DNA of 64,000 bases from Variovorax sp. Sphag1AA (GCF_014192575.1 NZ_JACHYC010000009.1:62001-126000); one strand, 5' to 3'; positions 8,069-16,588 are shown, counted from the first letter of the stretch. Notes: generated by a model from the letters alone, not told the origin. Translations and numbers: made by a program.

Positions 8069-9733
8069 TCAGGAAGCGCCCTTGGCCGAGGGCTCCCTGC
8101 GCATCGCCTTCAATGCGTCTCCGAGCTTCTGCGCGAGCGGCGACGCGGCCAACGCATCGGTGACGATCTCGACATAGACCCCGCCGGGCGCATGCTGCGC
8201 CATCGCCAGCGCATCATCGAGTTCGCCGCAGGTGCTCACGCGCACGCTCTGCCAGTCATTGCAGCCGAACGCATGGGGCAGTTCGGTGTAGCGCCAGGGC
8301 GCGACATCGTTGTAGGCAATGTCGGGCTCGTCGCACAGCAGCCGTTCGATCAGGTAGCCATCGTTGTTCAGCACGAACACGACGGGCTTGAGCCCCAACC
8401 GACCGAACTGGCTGATCTCCTGCGCGGTCAACTGGTGCGAGCCTTCGCCAGTGAACAGCACCACGCGGCGATCCGGCGCCGCGATCTGCGCACCGAACGC
8501 AGCGGGTGTGGCCCAGCCGATCGAACCCCAGAGCGTCTGGTTGAAGAACTGCGCACCGCGCGGAAGCCTCGCGAATCCCAAGCCCATGGACACCGTGCCG
8601 GTCTCCGCGATCACGAGGTCGTCTTCGCGGATGAACCTGGCGAGGCGCGGATAGAGCGCCTGCACGTCGATGGCATCGGCGCCCTGGCCCAAGCTCTGCT
8701 CGGGCTCCCGATGCGCGATGCGTGGCCAATGGCGTCGCGGCAGGCGTTCGGCGAGTGCCGCGACCAGTTCTCCAAGCTCCACGTTGTCGAAAGTCCGGCC
8801 GTCGATCGTTGTGCGATGGTGGCCGATGGTGATCACGCGCGAAGGTTCCAGCCGCGCTGTGAATCCGCCGGTGTTGAAGTCGGTCATGGGCGCACCGATG
8901 ACCAGCACCCGCTCCACACCTTCGACGAAAGCGCGCACCTCCGGGTTCATCAAGGCACCGTCGTACAGGCCGAGATAAGCGCTGTGGGATTCGTCGAGCA
9001 CCGACTTGCCCATGAACATGGTCGCCCATGGCAGGCCTACGTTGTCCACCAACGCCTGTACGTGTTCGACGGCGCCGCTTCGGCCGACCAGGAAGCCCGG
9101 CAGCACGCAGGCGGAGTGCGCCTCCTGCAGCGCCGCGGCGATCGCCTCGGTCGCGCCTTGAAGCGCGGCCGGGTTGCTGCGGGGCGACTCGAAAGGCGCA
9201 AGCTCGCCCTGCACCGGCAGATTCGCCAGGTCGGCCGGAAATGCCATGTAGACCGGCCGACGGTGGTAGAGCGCCTCGGCGATCAGACGCTCCGTCTCGT
9301 ACACGACATTCTGCGGCGTCATCACGGCACTGGCGCAGACGACCGGCTCGCTCATTCGGCGATACAGCTCGTAGTCCCCGTTGCCCAGCGTGTGATGCAT
9401 GAGGGCGCGCGCGCCTTGCGTGGCCATGCAGGGCGTGCCGACCAGATGGAACACCGGCAGGTGCTCCGCGTAGGCGCCCGCCACGCCATTGAGTGCGCTG
9501 AGTTCGCCGACGCCATAGGTGGTGCACAAGGCGGCCACGCCTCGCACGCGAGCATAGCCGTCCGCGGCGTAGGCAGCATTCAGCTCGTTACAGCAACCAA
9601 TCCAGCGCATGCCCGTGCTGTGGCAGATGGCGTCGCAGACGCTAAAGGAATAGTCACCGGGCACGCCGAAGACGTCGGTGACGCCGATTTGGGCCAGACG
9701 GTCGAGCACATGCTCGATCACGGTACGTGTCAT
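8069..9733 (-). CDS. Thiamine-diphosphate 2-oxo-acid decarboxylase (pyruvate/indolepyruvate/phenylpyruvate type)
   Basis: The 554-residue protein has the full pyruvate decarboxylase layout. The cofactor-activating glutamate is Glu50 (CNELNAAYAADGYAR) and the catalytic pair is His113-His114 (MHHTLGNGDY); both match the numbering in Zymomonas PDC. The thiamine-diphosphate motif reads GEGS and ends in LNNDGY, so the usual GDG is GEG. It would decarboxylate a 2-oxo acid such as indolepyruvate or phenylpyruvate to the aldehyde. It is convergent with the VOC gene and divergent from the AraC gene at 9962, its likely regulator. Benzoylformate decarboxylase is less likely because of the HH motif. The exact substrate is unknown. 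Confidence 0.85.
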   Translation of the reverse strand: MTRTVIEHVLDRLAQIGVTDVFGVPGDYSFSVCDAICHSTGMRWIGCCNELNAAYAADGYARVRGVAALCTTYGVGELSALNGVAGAYAEHLPVFHLVGTPCMATQGARALMHHTLGNGDYELYRRMSEPVVCASAVMTPQNVVYETERLIAEALYHRRPVYMAFPADLANLPVQGELAPFESPRSNPAALQGATEAIAAALQEAHSACVLPGFLVGRSGAVEHVQALVDNVGLPWATMFMGKSVLDESHSAYLGLYDGALMNPEVRAFVEGVERVLVIGAPMTDFNTGGFTARLEPSRVITIGHHRTTIDGRTFDNVELGELVAALAERLPRRHWPRIAHREPEQSLGQGADAIDVQALYPRLARFIREDDLVIAETGTVSMGLGFARLPRGAQFFNQTLWGSIGWATPAAFGAQIAAPDRRVVLFTGEGSHQLTAQEISQFGRLGLKPVVFVLNNDGYLIERLLCDEPDIAYNDVAPWRYTELPHAFGCNDWQSVRVSTCGELDDALAMAQHAPGGVYVEIVTDALAASPLAQKLGDALKAMRREPSAKGAS

Positions 9734-9862
9734 GGAAAACCTCGAAAGTGATGCGGCGCGAGGCCGAGGCTTCGATGGTCTGTCCGGATGCGGCTTGCGT
9801 ACATGTCCGTGCGTCCCAAATCTTGATCCATCGACTCAGGCGTCTCTCGTCGCTGCAATGCG

Positions 9863-9930
9863 CGATGCCGCGGCGGCATCGCGCAGACATTCCATCAGCA
9901 TTGGATGTGAACGCGCCTTGCAGCCATAGT
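9863..9930 (+). promoter_or_regulatory. Promoter/operator block upstream of araC-type gene, duplicate of 7551-7618
   Basis: A perfect palindrome with 11-bp arms (CGCGATGCCGC, one central G, GCGGCATCGCG; 9861-9883) is followed by CCATCAGCATTGGA at 9892-9905. A possible -35 TTGGAT, 18-bp spacer and -10 CATAGT (9925-9930) come next. Every distance matches the block before the VOC gene at 7625. It lies between the divergent decarboxylase and AraC genes, so the palindrome could also serve the decarboxylase promoter. Confidence 0.5.
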
Positions 9931-9961
9931 TCGCCCACCACAGGTCCAACAGTTCAAAGCC

Positions 9962-11086
9962 ATGAGCTTCGATGACTTCGGGACATCCTCGTCCCTGCAC
10001 GAAACGCCGGTCGTTGACGACGACCGCTTAAGCGGCACTTGCGAAATGCCTGCGCCAGCGTCCTCGCTTCCCAACATCTCCTTCGACGTCGCGCGATGGC
10101 GCGCCGGTGAGCGCCTTGCGCGTTGGCGCTCGATGGTAAGCACCTGCGATGTCGAGACGCCGCTGCGTCCGATCGGTGCGGAGTTCACCAGCCATGGCAG
10201 GGCCTGGCACCTGGGCAAACTGGTCGCACTGCAATTGAGCATGGGATCGCAGGTCCATCGCCGCACGCGGCGCCACGTGCTCAACGATCAGATCGATCAC
10301 TACCGCATCGCCCTGCTGGTGGACGGCCGCCAGCACTGCGACCTCGACGACGGCAGGCGTATGACGATGGCGCCCGGCGACCTCCTGATCACCGACATGG
10401 CGCGCCCGGAATGCCTGCACGTCGACAGCGACAAAGCCGAGAACATCGTGCTGTACATTCCGCGCGAGATGCTGGACGAGAGCCTGATGCATCCGATGCC
10501 GCTGCACGGCACTGTACCCCGGGGAGTGGCCGCTGATGTGCTGGCCGACCACCTGCACACCATGATCCGCCACCTGCCGCGCACCGCGCCCGACGAGGCG
10601 GCCGCGATGACGGCGGCGACCATCGCACTGGTCGCGGCGAGTATCGCGACCTCGCGCCGGATCAACGAGGCATCGCACCCAGCCGTCGAGAGCACCCTGC
10701 TGCGCCAGGCCTGCCGCCATATCGAACTCCACTTGAACGAAGAGACGCTTTCCGTGGCCTCGGTCGCGAAATTCTTTCAACTCTCGCGCAGCAGCCTCTA
10801 TCGCCTGTTTGCGCCGTTGGGCGGGGTAAGCTCCTACATAAAGGAGCGGCGACTCTTGCGCGTGCACGCCGCCCTTGCTCGCTCGACCGGACCACTGCGG
10901 GTCCAACGCGTTGCAGAGGCTCACGGATTTCAGGCCTTTGCGCACTTCAGTCGCGGCTTTCGTGAGATGTTTGGTTATCCCCCCTCGGAGGTTAGACGTC
11001 ATAGCGTCCTAACGAGCGTGGTGGGAGCGTCGCCCGCACGGTCGCTTCGATCGGTAGACGCATGGCTTCGCTCTTTGCGCGACTAG
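9962..11086 (+). CDS. AraC-family transcriptional regulator
   Basis: The 374-residue protein has an N-terminal AraC-binding-like sensor (about residues 60-220, with SQVHRRTRRHVLNDQIDHY and APGDLLITDMARP). Two C-terminal HTH motifs follow (LSVASVAKFFQLSRSSLYRL and QRVAEAHGFQAFAHFSRGFR), the second ending in FGYPPSEVRR. This is the type that controls aromatic and amino-acid catabolic genes. It is divergent from the 2-oxo-acid decarboxylase with about 230 bp between. The promoter-like block at 9863-9930, shared with the VOC gene, suggests autoregulation and a common regulon. No clear ribosome-binding site precedes 9962, so a nearby alternative start is possible. Confidence 0.85.
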   Translation: MSFDDFGTSSSLHETPVVDDDRLSGTCEMPAPASSLPNISFDVARWRAGERLARWRSMVSTCDVETPLRPIGAEFTSHGRAWHLGKLVALQLSMGSQVHRRTRRHVLNDQIDHYRIALLVDGRQHCDLDDGRRMTMAPGDLLITDMARPECLHVDSDKAENIVLYIPREMLDESLMHPMPLHGTVPRGVAADVLADHLHTMIRHLPRTAPDEAAAMTAATIALVAASIATSRRINEASHPAVESTLLRQACRHIELHLNEETLSVASVAKFFQLSRSSLYRLFAPLGGVSSYIKERRLLRVHAALARSTGPLRVQRVAEAHGFQAFAHFSRGFREMFGYPPSEVRRHSVLTSVVGASPARSLRSVDAWLRSLRD

Positions 11087-11952
11087 TTTGAAGGCCCAGT
11101 AGATGGTATGGGCGCCTCCGCCTGGCAAGGTTCGCCCCTTCTGTTCTCGGCCAATAAAAGCGTAAACGGCGGGTAAGGGCCATCATTTCTAACCGCAACG
11201 TCGGGGGGAACCCACGAAGTCGTAAACGTGGATTTTCGACTCCATGCGCTTGTCGCTCAACCATCTGTCTCTCGTCAGCTTCCGACGATCAGGGCCGCAG
11301 TCTCGCGGCCCGACGTTCATTTTTCCGCATCGGCCCCTCCTGATCCCGCCCAAGATGGCCGGCAGCAGCTTGCCATCCAGAGCCCAATAGGCGCACGAAT
11401 GATTGGCGAGTTCGAGGTTCCTGTTCTCAAGACGAGGTCGCGGTGGATCAGCCTTGCCAGCGAGGGGCCGGAGCCTCAAGCACCCAGGGCCAGGGCTGGC
11501 ACGGCAGCCCGCCGGCGACGCAGAGGTGGCACGCGCACGGTCAGGTGGCCAGTCTCGTGGTTCCGCAGGCCGTCATGGCCAGTGCGGCGAGCCGGCAGCC
11601 AAATTCCGTCCTCGTCCGTCACGAGTCGATCGCCGACTTGACCGCGGAGGCGCACGTGTTTCGCTGGGTCTCGGAATCCGGCAGATGAGGATTCTTGTCG
11701 ACGGATCGCGGCCGCCGACCAAATTACACGCGCTCTCTCGACAGCTAGAACAGGGAACGGACTTTGCGACCGCACTTCTTGAGTTGCTCGACCAGTTACC
11801 GGGTCCGCAGAGTTGGAAACAGCCAACGACGCCCCGTCTCGTTCGCCGCAGCCGCGGCCGCTGTGGCCGCCCTCAATGTCTTGACCGATCGGCGAATCCC
11901 GTCAACTTCGTTGCGATGATGGGCGCTGTTCTTGCGTGCCAAAGCGGCGTAG
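11087..11952. other. Gene-poor, apparently degraded stretch
   Basis: I see no convincing gene in these 866 bp. The frames present are short, overlap on both strands, lack family motifs and lack ribosome-binding sites. One 11-mer, AGTCGTAAACG (11218-11228), is the reverse complement of the repeat core at 50507-50557. Together with the truncated hydrolase just downstream, this suggests decayed or rearranged DNA. No transposase motif was recognised. Confidence 0.45.
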
Positions 11953-12531
11953 AGTCCAGACGGGTCTTCCGGTGCGCCTCTCACGCAGTATCTAGACGAT
12001 AGCTCGCTCAGCGCCTTCTATACGAAGCAAGGCGCCAACGTCGTGATGATGGACTTCTTGAAGGTGAAGGGCCGGGAGCCGTCCTGTGAACCCTATCCCA
12101 AGCCCGACGGATGGCCAGAAACATCCAACCCTTCGCGCATCAAGGCGCGTCGCATGGAGTTGGAAAGCCAGGTGCAGTGGTTGAAGGATGAGGGGTTCAA
12201 GAAAATCTACGTGTCAGGTCACAGCGAGGGTGGCCGTGTCGTGCAAGGCCTGAAGGCGGAAGTGGCGGGAGTTTTCATCCATGGAATGGATTGCAAGTCT
12301 TCCCGCGCGGAGTTCTGGGATCCGAACCCCAAGAACAGGATCATGGTTTTCGTGTCTTCGAAGGACCCCTGGCTTGGCTACCCAAGCTATGCGGTTCGTG
12401 GGTGTCGGTCGCTGTTCAACCGTAGCTATGTGGAAGACTACTGGTCGAGCCATCCTACGCATTCACCGCTGGTTGAGCAGGAGTGGCGCGACGTGATCTC
12501 GCGAGTGCTGAAGCGGACTGAACCGCAGTAG
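11953..12531 (+). pseudogene. 5'-truncated alpha/beta-hydrolase (dienelactone-hydrolase-like) fragment
   Basis: A hydrolase-like reading frame is open from just after a TAG at 11950-11952 to a stop at 12531. Its only usual start codons are GTG 12043 and ATG 12046/12049. The coding character (QGANVVMMDF, then IYVSGHSEGGRVVQGL) begins upstream of those codons, so the N-terminal core of the fold is missing. GHSEGG is the nucleophile elbow, and VFVSSKDPWLG and a late SHPTHSPL could supply the Asp and His. The base composition looks lower in GC than its neighbours. If translated, it would give at most about 162 residues, which is short for this family. I read it as a remnant of an acquired gene. 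Confidence 0.6.
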
Positions 12532-12919
12532 GGTCTGCAGGCAGACCAACCGCCTTTCCCGCGAAAGGCACACAGTTCGAGCCAATGCCGCTCCAATGTC
12601 CAACCGCGTGAACGTGGTGCACTTCGCGCCCTCGGGTGCGTGCTGATGCTTGGATCAGTTCCAGCATGTGAGCAGAGGAATTCATTCTGCCCGCACGTAA
12701 GGCGACGGGTGTTGCAAGCAAGGAGCAAACAGTTCCCTTCAGGCTCCTATTCGAGGCGATCACGGAAACCGGGCCCATTTTTGCTTCCGTTGTTCTTGAG
12801 GGCGCAAAGGAGCGTGAACTCTCGAATGGTCGGATTGGATGATCGCGCCCGACGCGCTCGTCAATGGCGACTTGCCACCGGCAAATGCGATCCGGGTACA
12901 GAGCGCCGGCCCAGCATTC
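12532..12919. other. Intergenic stretch, no gene seen
   Basis: No frame here has recognisable protein features. A short hairpin (GGTCTGC, AG, GCAGACC; 12532-12547) sits directly after the hydrolase stop, and a second stem (GCCTTT...AAAGGC) follows. Neither has a T-run, so a terminator role is weak. The stretch separates the remnant from the 3' end of the leftward catabolic operon. Confidence 0.4.
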
Positions 12920-13699
12920 TCAAATCAATCCAGCATATGAGCCGCCATCGAGCTGCAGATTCTGGCCGGAGACGAAACTAGCCTGCTCGCTGCACAGATA
13001 GGCGCAGGCATCGCCGAGTTCGGACGGCTTGCCGAAGCGCTTGGCGGCGATCGTGTCGGCGATGCACTTGCGGGCCTCGTCGATCGTGATGCCGTCGCGC
13101 TGAGACATGCGCTCCGCCATGAAGCGCTGGCGATCCGTATCGAAGCGCTCCGGCAGCAGGTTGTTGATCGTGACGTTGTCGGCGACCGAATCGTTCTGCA
13201 CCGACTTGCTGAGCGCGGTGAGCCCTGCGCGCACCGCGGCCGACAGGCCCATCATCGCGTGCGGCGACTTCACCATCGCCGAGGTGATGTTGACGATGCG
13301 GCCGAACCTGCGCGCGCGCATGCCGGGCACATACGCCCTGATCAGCATGATGGGCGCGAGCATGTTGGCCTCCACCGCATCGCGCCAGTCCTGGGCAGAC
13401 CAGTCTGAGATCTTGCCCGGCTCCGGGCCCGCGTTGTTGTTGACCAGGATGTCGGCCTCCGGACACGCCGCGACGAGCCGGGCGCGACCCTCTTCCGTGG
13501 TGATGTCGGCAGCCACGATGGCAGGACGATGACCCGTCAGTACCTCGACCTGCGCTGCGGCCTCCTCCAGCTTGCTCTCGCTGCGTCCGTTGATCCAGAC
13601 CCTACAGCCTTCGCGCGCGAGTGACATGGCGCACGCAAGGCCAAGGCCTTGTGACGATGCGCAGACGACGGCCTTGCGGCCCTTGATCCCCAGGTCCAT
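12920..13699 (-). CDS. SDR-family oxidoreductase with atypical active site
   Basis: The protein is a 259-residue short-chain dehydrogenase/reductase. It has an N-terminal nucleotide-binding turn (CASSQGLGLACAMSLA), an NNNAG motif and a C-terminal SGQNLQLDGGSYAGLI. In the catalytic segment the YxxxK pair is absent: GLSAAVRAGLTALSK aligns with Tyr to Ser and Lys to Arg. A subgroup of SDRs near catabolic operons shares this loss, so it may have an altered or structural role. It is the last gene of the leftward operon, 45 bp after the enoyl-CoA hydratase. It may oxidise a hydroxyacyl-CoA or diol intermediate; this is uncertain because of the missing residues. Confidence 0.8.
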   Translation of the reverse strand: MDLGIKGRKAVVCASSQGLGLACAMSLAREGCRVWINGRSESKLEEAAAQVEVLTGHRPAIVAADITTEEGRARLVAACPEADILVNNNAGPEPGKISDWSAQDWRDAVEANMLAPIMLIRAYVPGMRARRFGRIVNITSAMVKSPHAMMGLSAAVRAGLTALSKSVQNDSVADNVTINNLLPERFDTDRQRFMAERMSQRDGITIDEARKCIADTIAAKRFGKPSELGDACAYLCSEQASFVSGQNLQLDGGSYAGLI

Positions 13700-13744
13700 C
13701 GAGTCTCCTTGTTCAGAATCCGCTTGTTGAAATGCGGCAGGCCT

Positions 13745-14551
13745 TCATGCGCCGGTAAATCGAGGTCGGCGTTTCTCCTGGAATGCGGCGCGGCCTTCGG
13801 CGAAGTCCCGGCTTTCCGCAGTCAACGACTCGCGCGCCCGCATGCCCGCCAGATCAACCTGTCCGGCTGCTATCTCATTCAGGGAACGCTTGGTGGCCTG
13901 GACTGCAAGAGGCGCAAGGTTCGAGACTTCGTCGACCAGACCATCGACAACGCCTGCGAACTCCGACGGTTCCGAAATCTGCTCAAGGCACCCCATCCGC
14001 AGCAGCATTTCGGCCGTGAATGGGCGCGCGGTCAGGAACGCACGTTTGGCACCCGCAAAGCCCATCCGCGCCACATAGCGCTGCAGTCCGCCCGGGTAGT
14101 AGTGCAGGCCCAGTGCGGTCGCGGGCATGCGGAATTCGATCCCCGCCAGCCCGATGCACAGGTCGCAGGCCAGCACGAAATCAGTGGCGCCGCCGTACAC
14201 GCTGCCGTTCAGCGCGCAGACAGTGACGGGACGCAACGCCGCCAGCGCATCCGCCACTCGCTCGAACAGGCTGGGGTCTTCGGTTTCGCTGTCGAAGCTG
14301 CCGATGTGATAGCCCGCGCAGAACACCGGCCGGGGCTGGCCCTGCGTGTTGGCCGTCAGCTTGACCACGCGGATGGTGGTGTCCGCGTCGATGCGCTCGA
14401 AATGGCGCAGCAGCGCGCGCAAGTCGCCGCTTTCCAGGCGATTGCGGTGCGCGGGTCGATTGAGCGTGAGGGTCGCGACGCAGCCATCCACCGACAGGAG
14501 CGGCTCGGACGAAGGCATTGATTCAGTTGAAACCATGCACGCAGCTTTCAT
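13745..14551 (-). CDS. Enoyl-CoA hydratase/isomerase (crotonase) family protein
   Basis: The 268-residue crotonase-fold protein has the oxyanion-hole segments VFCAGYHIGSFDSE and NGSVYGGATDFVLACDLCIG, and a C-terminal EGRAAFQEKRRPRF. The usual catalytic glutamates are not obvious: the position after the second oxyanion segment reads FRMPATALGLHYYPGG. Hydratase, isomerase or hydrolase activity therefore cannot be chosen. The ATG at 14549-14551 overlaps the stop of the upstream aldolase-like gene (ATGA), implying translational coupling. Internal ATGs at codons 6 and 12 are alternative starts. It probably acts on a CoA thioester in the operon's pathway. Confidence 0.85.
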   Translation of the reverse strand: MKAACMVSTESMPSSEPLLSVDGCVATLTLNRPAHRNRLESGDLRALLRHFERIDADTTIRVVKLTANTQGQPRPVFCAGYHIGSFDSETEDPSLFERVADALAALRPVTVCALNGSVYGGATDFVLACDLCIGLAGIEFRMPATALGLHYYPGGLQRYVARMGFAGAKRAFLTARPFTAEMLLRMGCLEQISEPSEFAGVVDGLVDEVSNLAPLAVQATKRSLNEIAAGQVDLAGMRARESLTAESRDFAEGRAAFQEKRRPRFTGA

Positions 14552-15219
14552 TGCCAGCCGTAGACGTTCAGCGTGCTCTCGCCAGCCTCCAGTCGGCGCA
14601 GGATGGCAGCTTCCTCGTCTTCACGCTTCCTGCCAGCCGCGATCACCTCGGCGGCGCGCGCCTGTGGAATGGCGACTACGCCATCGAAGTCGCCCACCAC
14701 GAGGTCGCCCGCCTGAACGATGACTTCGCCCATGGTGATCGGGTGATTGATCCAGCCCGTGGCGCCGAAGTCCTTGCCGGTGCCGCGAATGCACAGACCG
14801 CGCGCAAAGACCGGAAAGCCGATCTCGCCGAGCAGCACACCATCGCGCACGCAACCGTCGATGACGAGTCCCGCGAGTCCGCGAACCTTGGCCATGGTGG
14901 TCATGATCTCGCCCCAATAGCCGTGTTCGTACACGCCGCCGGTGAAGACCACGAGCACGTCGCCCGGCCGAGCGACATCGAGTGCGCGATGCAGCCACAG
15001 GTTGTCACCGCCAGGCGAATGCACGGTGAGCGCGGAGCCCGCGAAGCGGAAGTGCGGTGCCACCGGACGGATGGCCGAAGGCAAAGCGCCGATCTTCTTG
15101 CCCGCTTCATGCAGCGTCGCGGTGGGCAGGCTCGCTGCGTCGGCCGCGAGCGAGGGGCTCAGGCGCTCGAAGTCCAGACGGGTGGTGAGGGCCGGGTCGT
15201 GCTTCTTCATGCGAGTCAT
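14548..15219 (-). CDS. RraA-like / HMG-aldolase family protein, copy 1
   Basis: This 223-residue protein belongs to the RraA/LigK family (4-hydroxy-4-methyl-2-oxoglutarate aldolase, oxaloacetate decarboxylase and RraA itself). It shows the family core GEIMTTMAKVRGLAGLVIDG, then CVRDGVLLGEIGFPVFARG, and the late VVGDFDGVVAIP. The G-x-R-D arginine and aspartate are the metal and substrate ligands in the aldolases. The ATG at 15217-15219 overlaps the stop of the preceding paralogue as ATGA; a much longer upstream frame is a shadow of that paralogue. It is one of three tandem divergent copies, downstream of the ring-cleavage dioxygenase. The likely role is retro-aldol cleavage of a 4-carboxy-4-hydroxy-2-oxoadipate-type intermediate. 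Confidence 0.85.
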   Translation of the reverse strand: MTRMKKHDPALTTRLDFERLSPSLAADAASLPTATLHEAGKKIGALPSAIRPVAPHFRFAGSALTVHSPGGDNLWLHRALDVARPGDVLVVFTGGVYEHGYWGEIMTTMAKVRGLAGLVIDGCVRDGVLLGEIGFPVFARGLCIRGTGKDFGATGWINHPITMGEVIVQAGDLVVGDFDGVVAIPQARAAEVIAAGRKREDEEAAILRRLEAGESTLNVYGWQ

Positions 15220-15890
15220 GCGTCCTGGCGCGTCTGGAGCTGGTGGTACTTGAACTGCCTGCGCGCTTCGTCGAGCCGCATGCCGCCGCGCACCGCTTCT
15301 CGGATGTGGCTCTCGGCCGCATCGATGGCTTCCGCGGCTTGCAGCACCTTGTCCTCGTGCTCCTTCGGAATCACGATCACGCCGTCCGAGTCGCCAATGA
15401 CGATGTCGCCGGGTGCCACGCGCGCATCGCCGATGTTCACCGGCACGCCGGTCGCCTCCACCTGCACGCGGTCCTTGCCGGTGCGCATCCAGTGGTCCTT
15501 GCTGAACACCGCGTAGCCCAGTTCCCGACACAGGTAGGTGTCGCGGCAGACGCCGTCGATCACGGTGCCCGCAATGCCGCGGCGGTGCGCGATCTCGGTG
15601 AGGATGTCGCCCCACACGGTCGCGTTCTCGCGGCCGCCGTTGTCGAGCACGATCACGCTGCCCGGCGGCACGTCGTCGATGTAGTCGCCCACGGTGCCGG
15701 GCGGGCTGCCCGCCGGGCCGTAGAGAAGCGTCCATGCGCGTCCGGCCATGCGGAAGCTGTTGTCACGCGGCTTGACGCGGTAGCACTGGCCCGCAATGCC
15801 GAGCTTGTCGAGTGCGTCGCTCAGGGTTGCGGTGTCGAATCGCGCGGCGCGCGCGACATTCAGGTCGGTGGTCTCGGTCTTTGCGTCCAT
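15216..15890 (-). CDS. RraA-like / HMG-aldolase family protein, copy 2
   Basis: This 224-residue paralogue of its two neighbours has the same core: GDILTEIAHRRGIAGTVIDG, then VCRDTYLCRELGYAVFSKD and VIGDSDGVIVIP. The GVCRD arginine/aspartate pair fits the metal-dependent aldolase group. Its N-terminal half contains SPPGTVGDYIDDVPPGSVIV, typical of the oxaloacetate-decarboxylase / HMG-aldolase branch. The start at 15888-15890 (MDAKTET) was chosen because the longer frame reads arginine-rich shadow sequence from the upstream gene. It lies 5 bp after copy 3 and overlaps copy 1 by 4 bp, so all three are almost certainly co-translated. Confidence 0.85.
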   Translation of the reverse strand: MDAKTETTDLNVARAARFDTATLSDALDKLGIAGQCYRVKPRDNSFRMAGRAWTLLYGPAGSPPGTVGDYIDDVPPGSVIVLDNGGRENATVWGDILTEIAHRRGIAGTVIDGVCRDTYLCRELGYAVFSKDHWMRTGKDRVQVEATGVPVNIGDARVAPGDIVIGDSDGVIVIPKEHEDKVLQAAEAIDAAESHIREAVRGGMRLDEARRQFKYHQLQTRQDA

Positions 15891-15895
15891 GGTGT

Positions 15896-16567
15896 TCACT
15901 GCTCCAGCATGTGTTCGTAGTTGCCGCCCATCACCTCTCCGATGGGCGTTCCGCCGAGGATGGCCTTGGCCATGGCGGCTTCCTTGGCGACGATCGCCTC
16001 GGCCGCGTCGAGCACCCTCTCGATGTGCGCGGCGGCGATGAAGATGACGGCGCTCCTGTCGGCAAGCACGTAGTCGCCGGGCCATACCGCCACTTCGTTG
16101 CCGGCGGCGACGCCGATGGTCACGGGCACCTGCACGCCGAGTTCGACGACGCGGCCGCGCGCGGTGCGCGAGGTCAGGCTGCGGCTGAAGATCGGAAACT
16201 CGTAGGCCATGGCCTCGTCGACGTCGCGCAGCGGGCCGTCCGCCACAACCCCGGCCACGCCGCGCACTTTGGCGCCCAGCGTAAGCAGCCCGCCCCAGCA
16301 GCCGGCCTCGATCCCCGAGCGCTGCTCGACGACGATCACGTCGTCAGGGCCTGACTGCTCGATGGCGGTGCAGCCGAGGTGCTTCGGCGGCCCCGGCGGC
16401 GGTGTGCCCGGCCCCACCTTCATCGTGACGGCGCGGCCAGCGATGCGGCCTGCGCCGCTGCGCTGCGGCAGTCCGGTCACCGCGCCCGGAAGCGTCAGCT
16501 TGTCCAGCGCGTCGGAAACCGCGCAGACATCGAGTCGGCGCAGGCGTTGTACGTTCGGATCGCTCAT
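15896..16567 (-). CDS. RraA-like / HMG-aldolase family protein, copy 3
   Basis: This 223-residue protein is the first translated of three tandem RraA/LigK paralogues. Its core reads GGLLTLGAKVRGVAGVVADG, then PLRDVDEAMAYEFPIFSRS and VLADRSAVIFIAA. Compared with copies 1 and 2 the motif before RD is GPLRD, not GxCRD, and the late GDxDGV motif is ADRSAV, so its chemistry may differ. It lies 21 bp downstream of the extradiol dioxygenase gene. In the protocatechuate 4,5-cleavage pathway the LigK aldolase acts three steps after ring cleavage, which fits this position. It may also form hetero-oligomers with its paralogues; this is inference. Confidence 0.83.
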   Translation of the reverse strand: MSDPNVQRLRRLDVCAVSDALDKLTLPGAVTGLPQRSGAGRIAGRAVTMKVGPGTPPPGPPKHLGCTAIEQSGPDDVIVVEQRSGIEAGCWGGLLTLGAKVRGVAGVVADGPLRDVDEAMAYEFPIFSRSLTSRTARGRVVELGVQVPVTIGVAAGNEVAVWPGDYVLADRSAVIFIAAAHIERVLDAAEAIVAKEAAMAKAILGGTPIGEVMGGNYEHMLEQ

Positions 16568-16588
16568 GTGTTCGTGAGGAGTGAGATT

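Noticed and set aside
8042..9751. 569-residue plus-strand frame
   Set aside because: It is the antisense shadow of the decarboxylase gene, whose motifs fit a known family.
11403..12002. 199-residue plus-strand frame and overlapping minus-strand frames as genes
   Set aside because: Arginine/proline-rich, no ribosome-binding site, no recognised motif, and overlapping frames on both strands of similar quality.
12532..12547. Hairpin after the hydrolase remnant as a rho-independent terminator
   Set aside because: The stem is short, with a tight 2-base loop and no following T-run.
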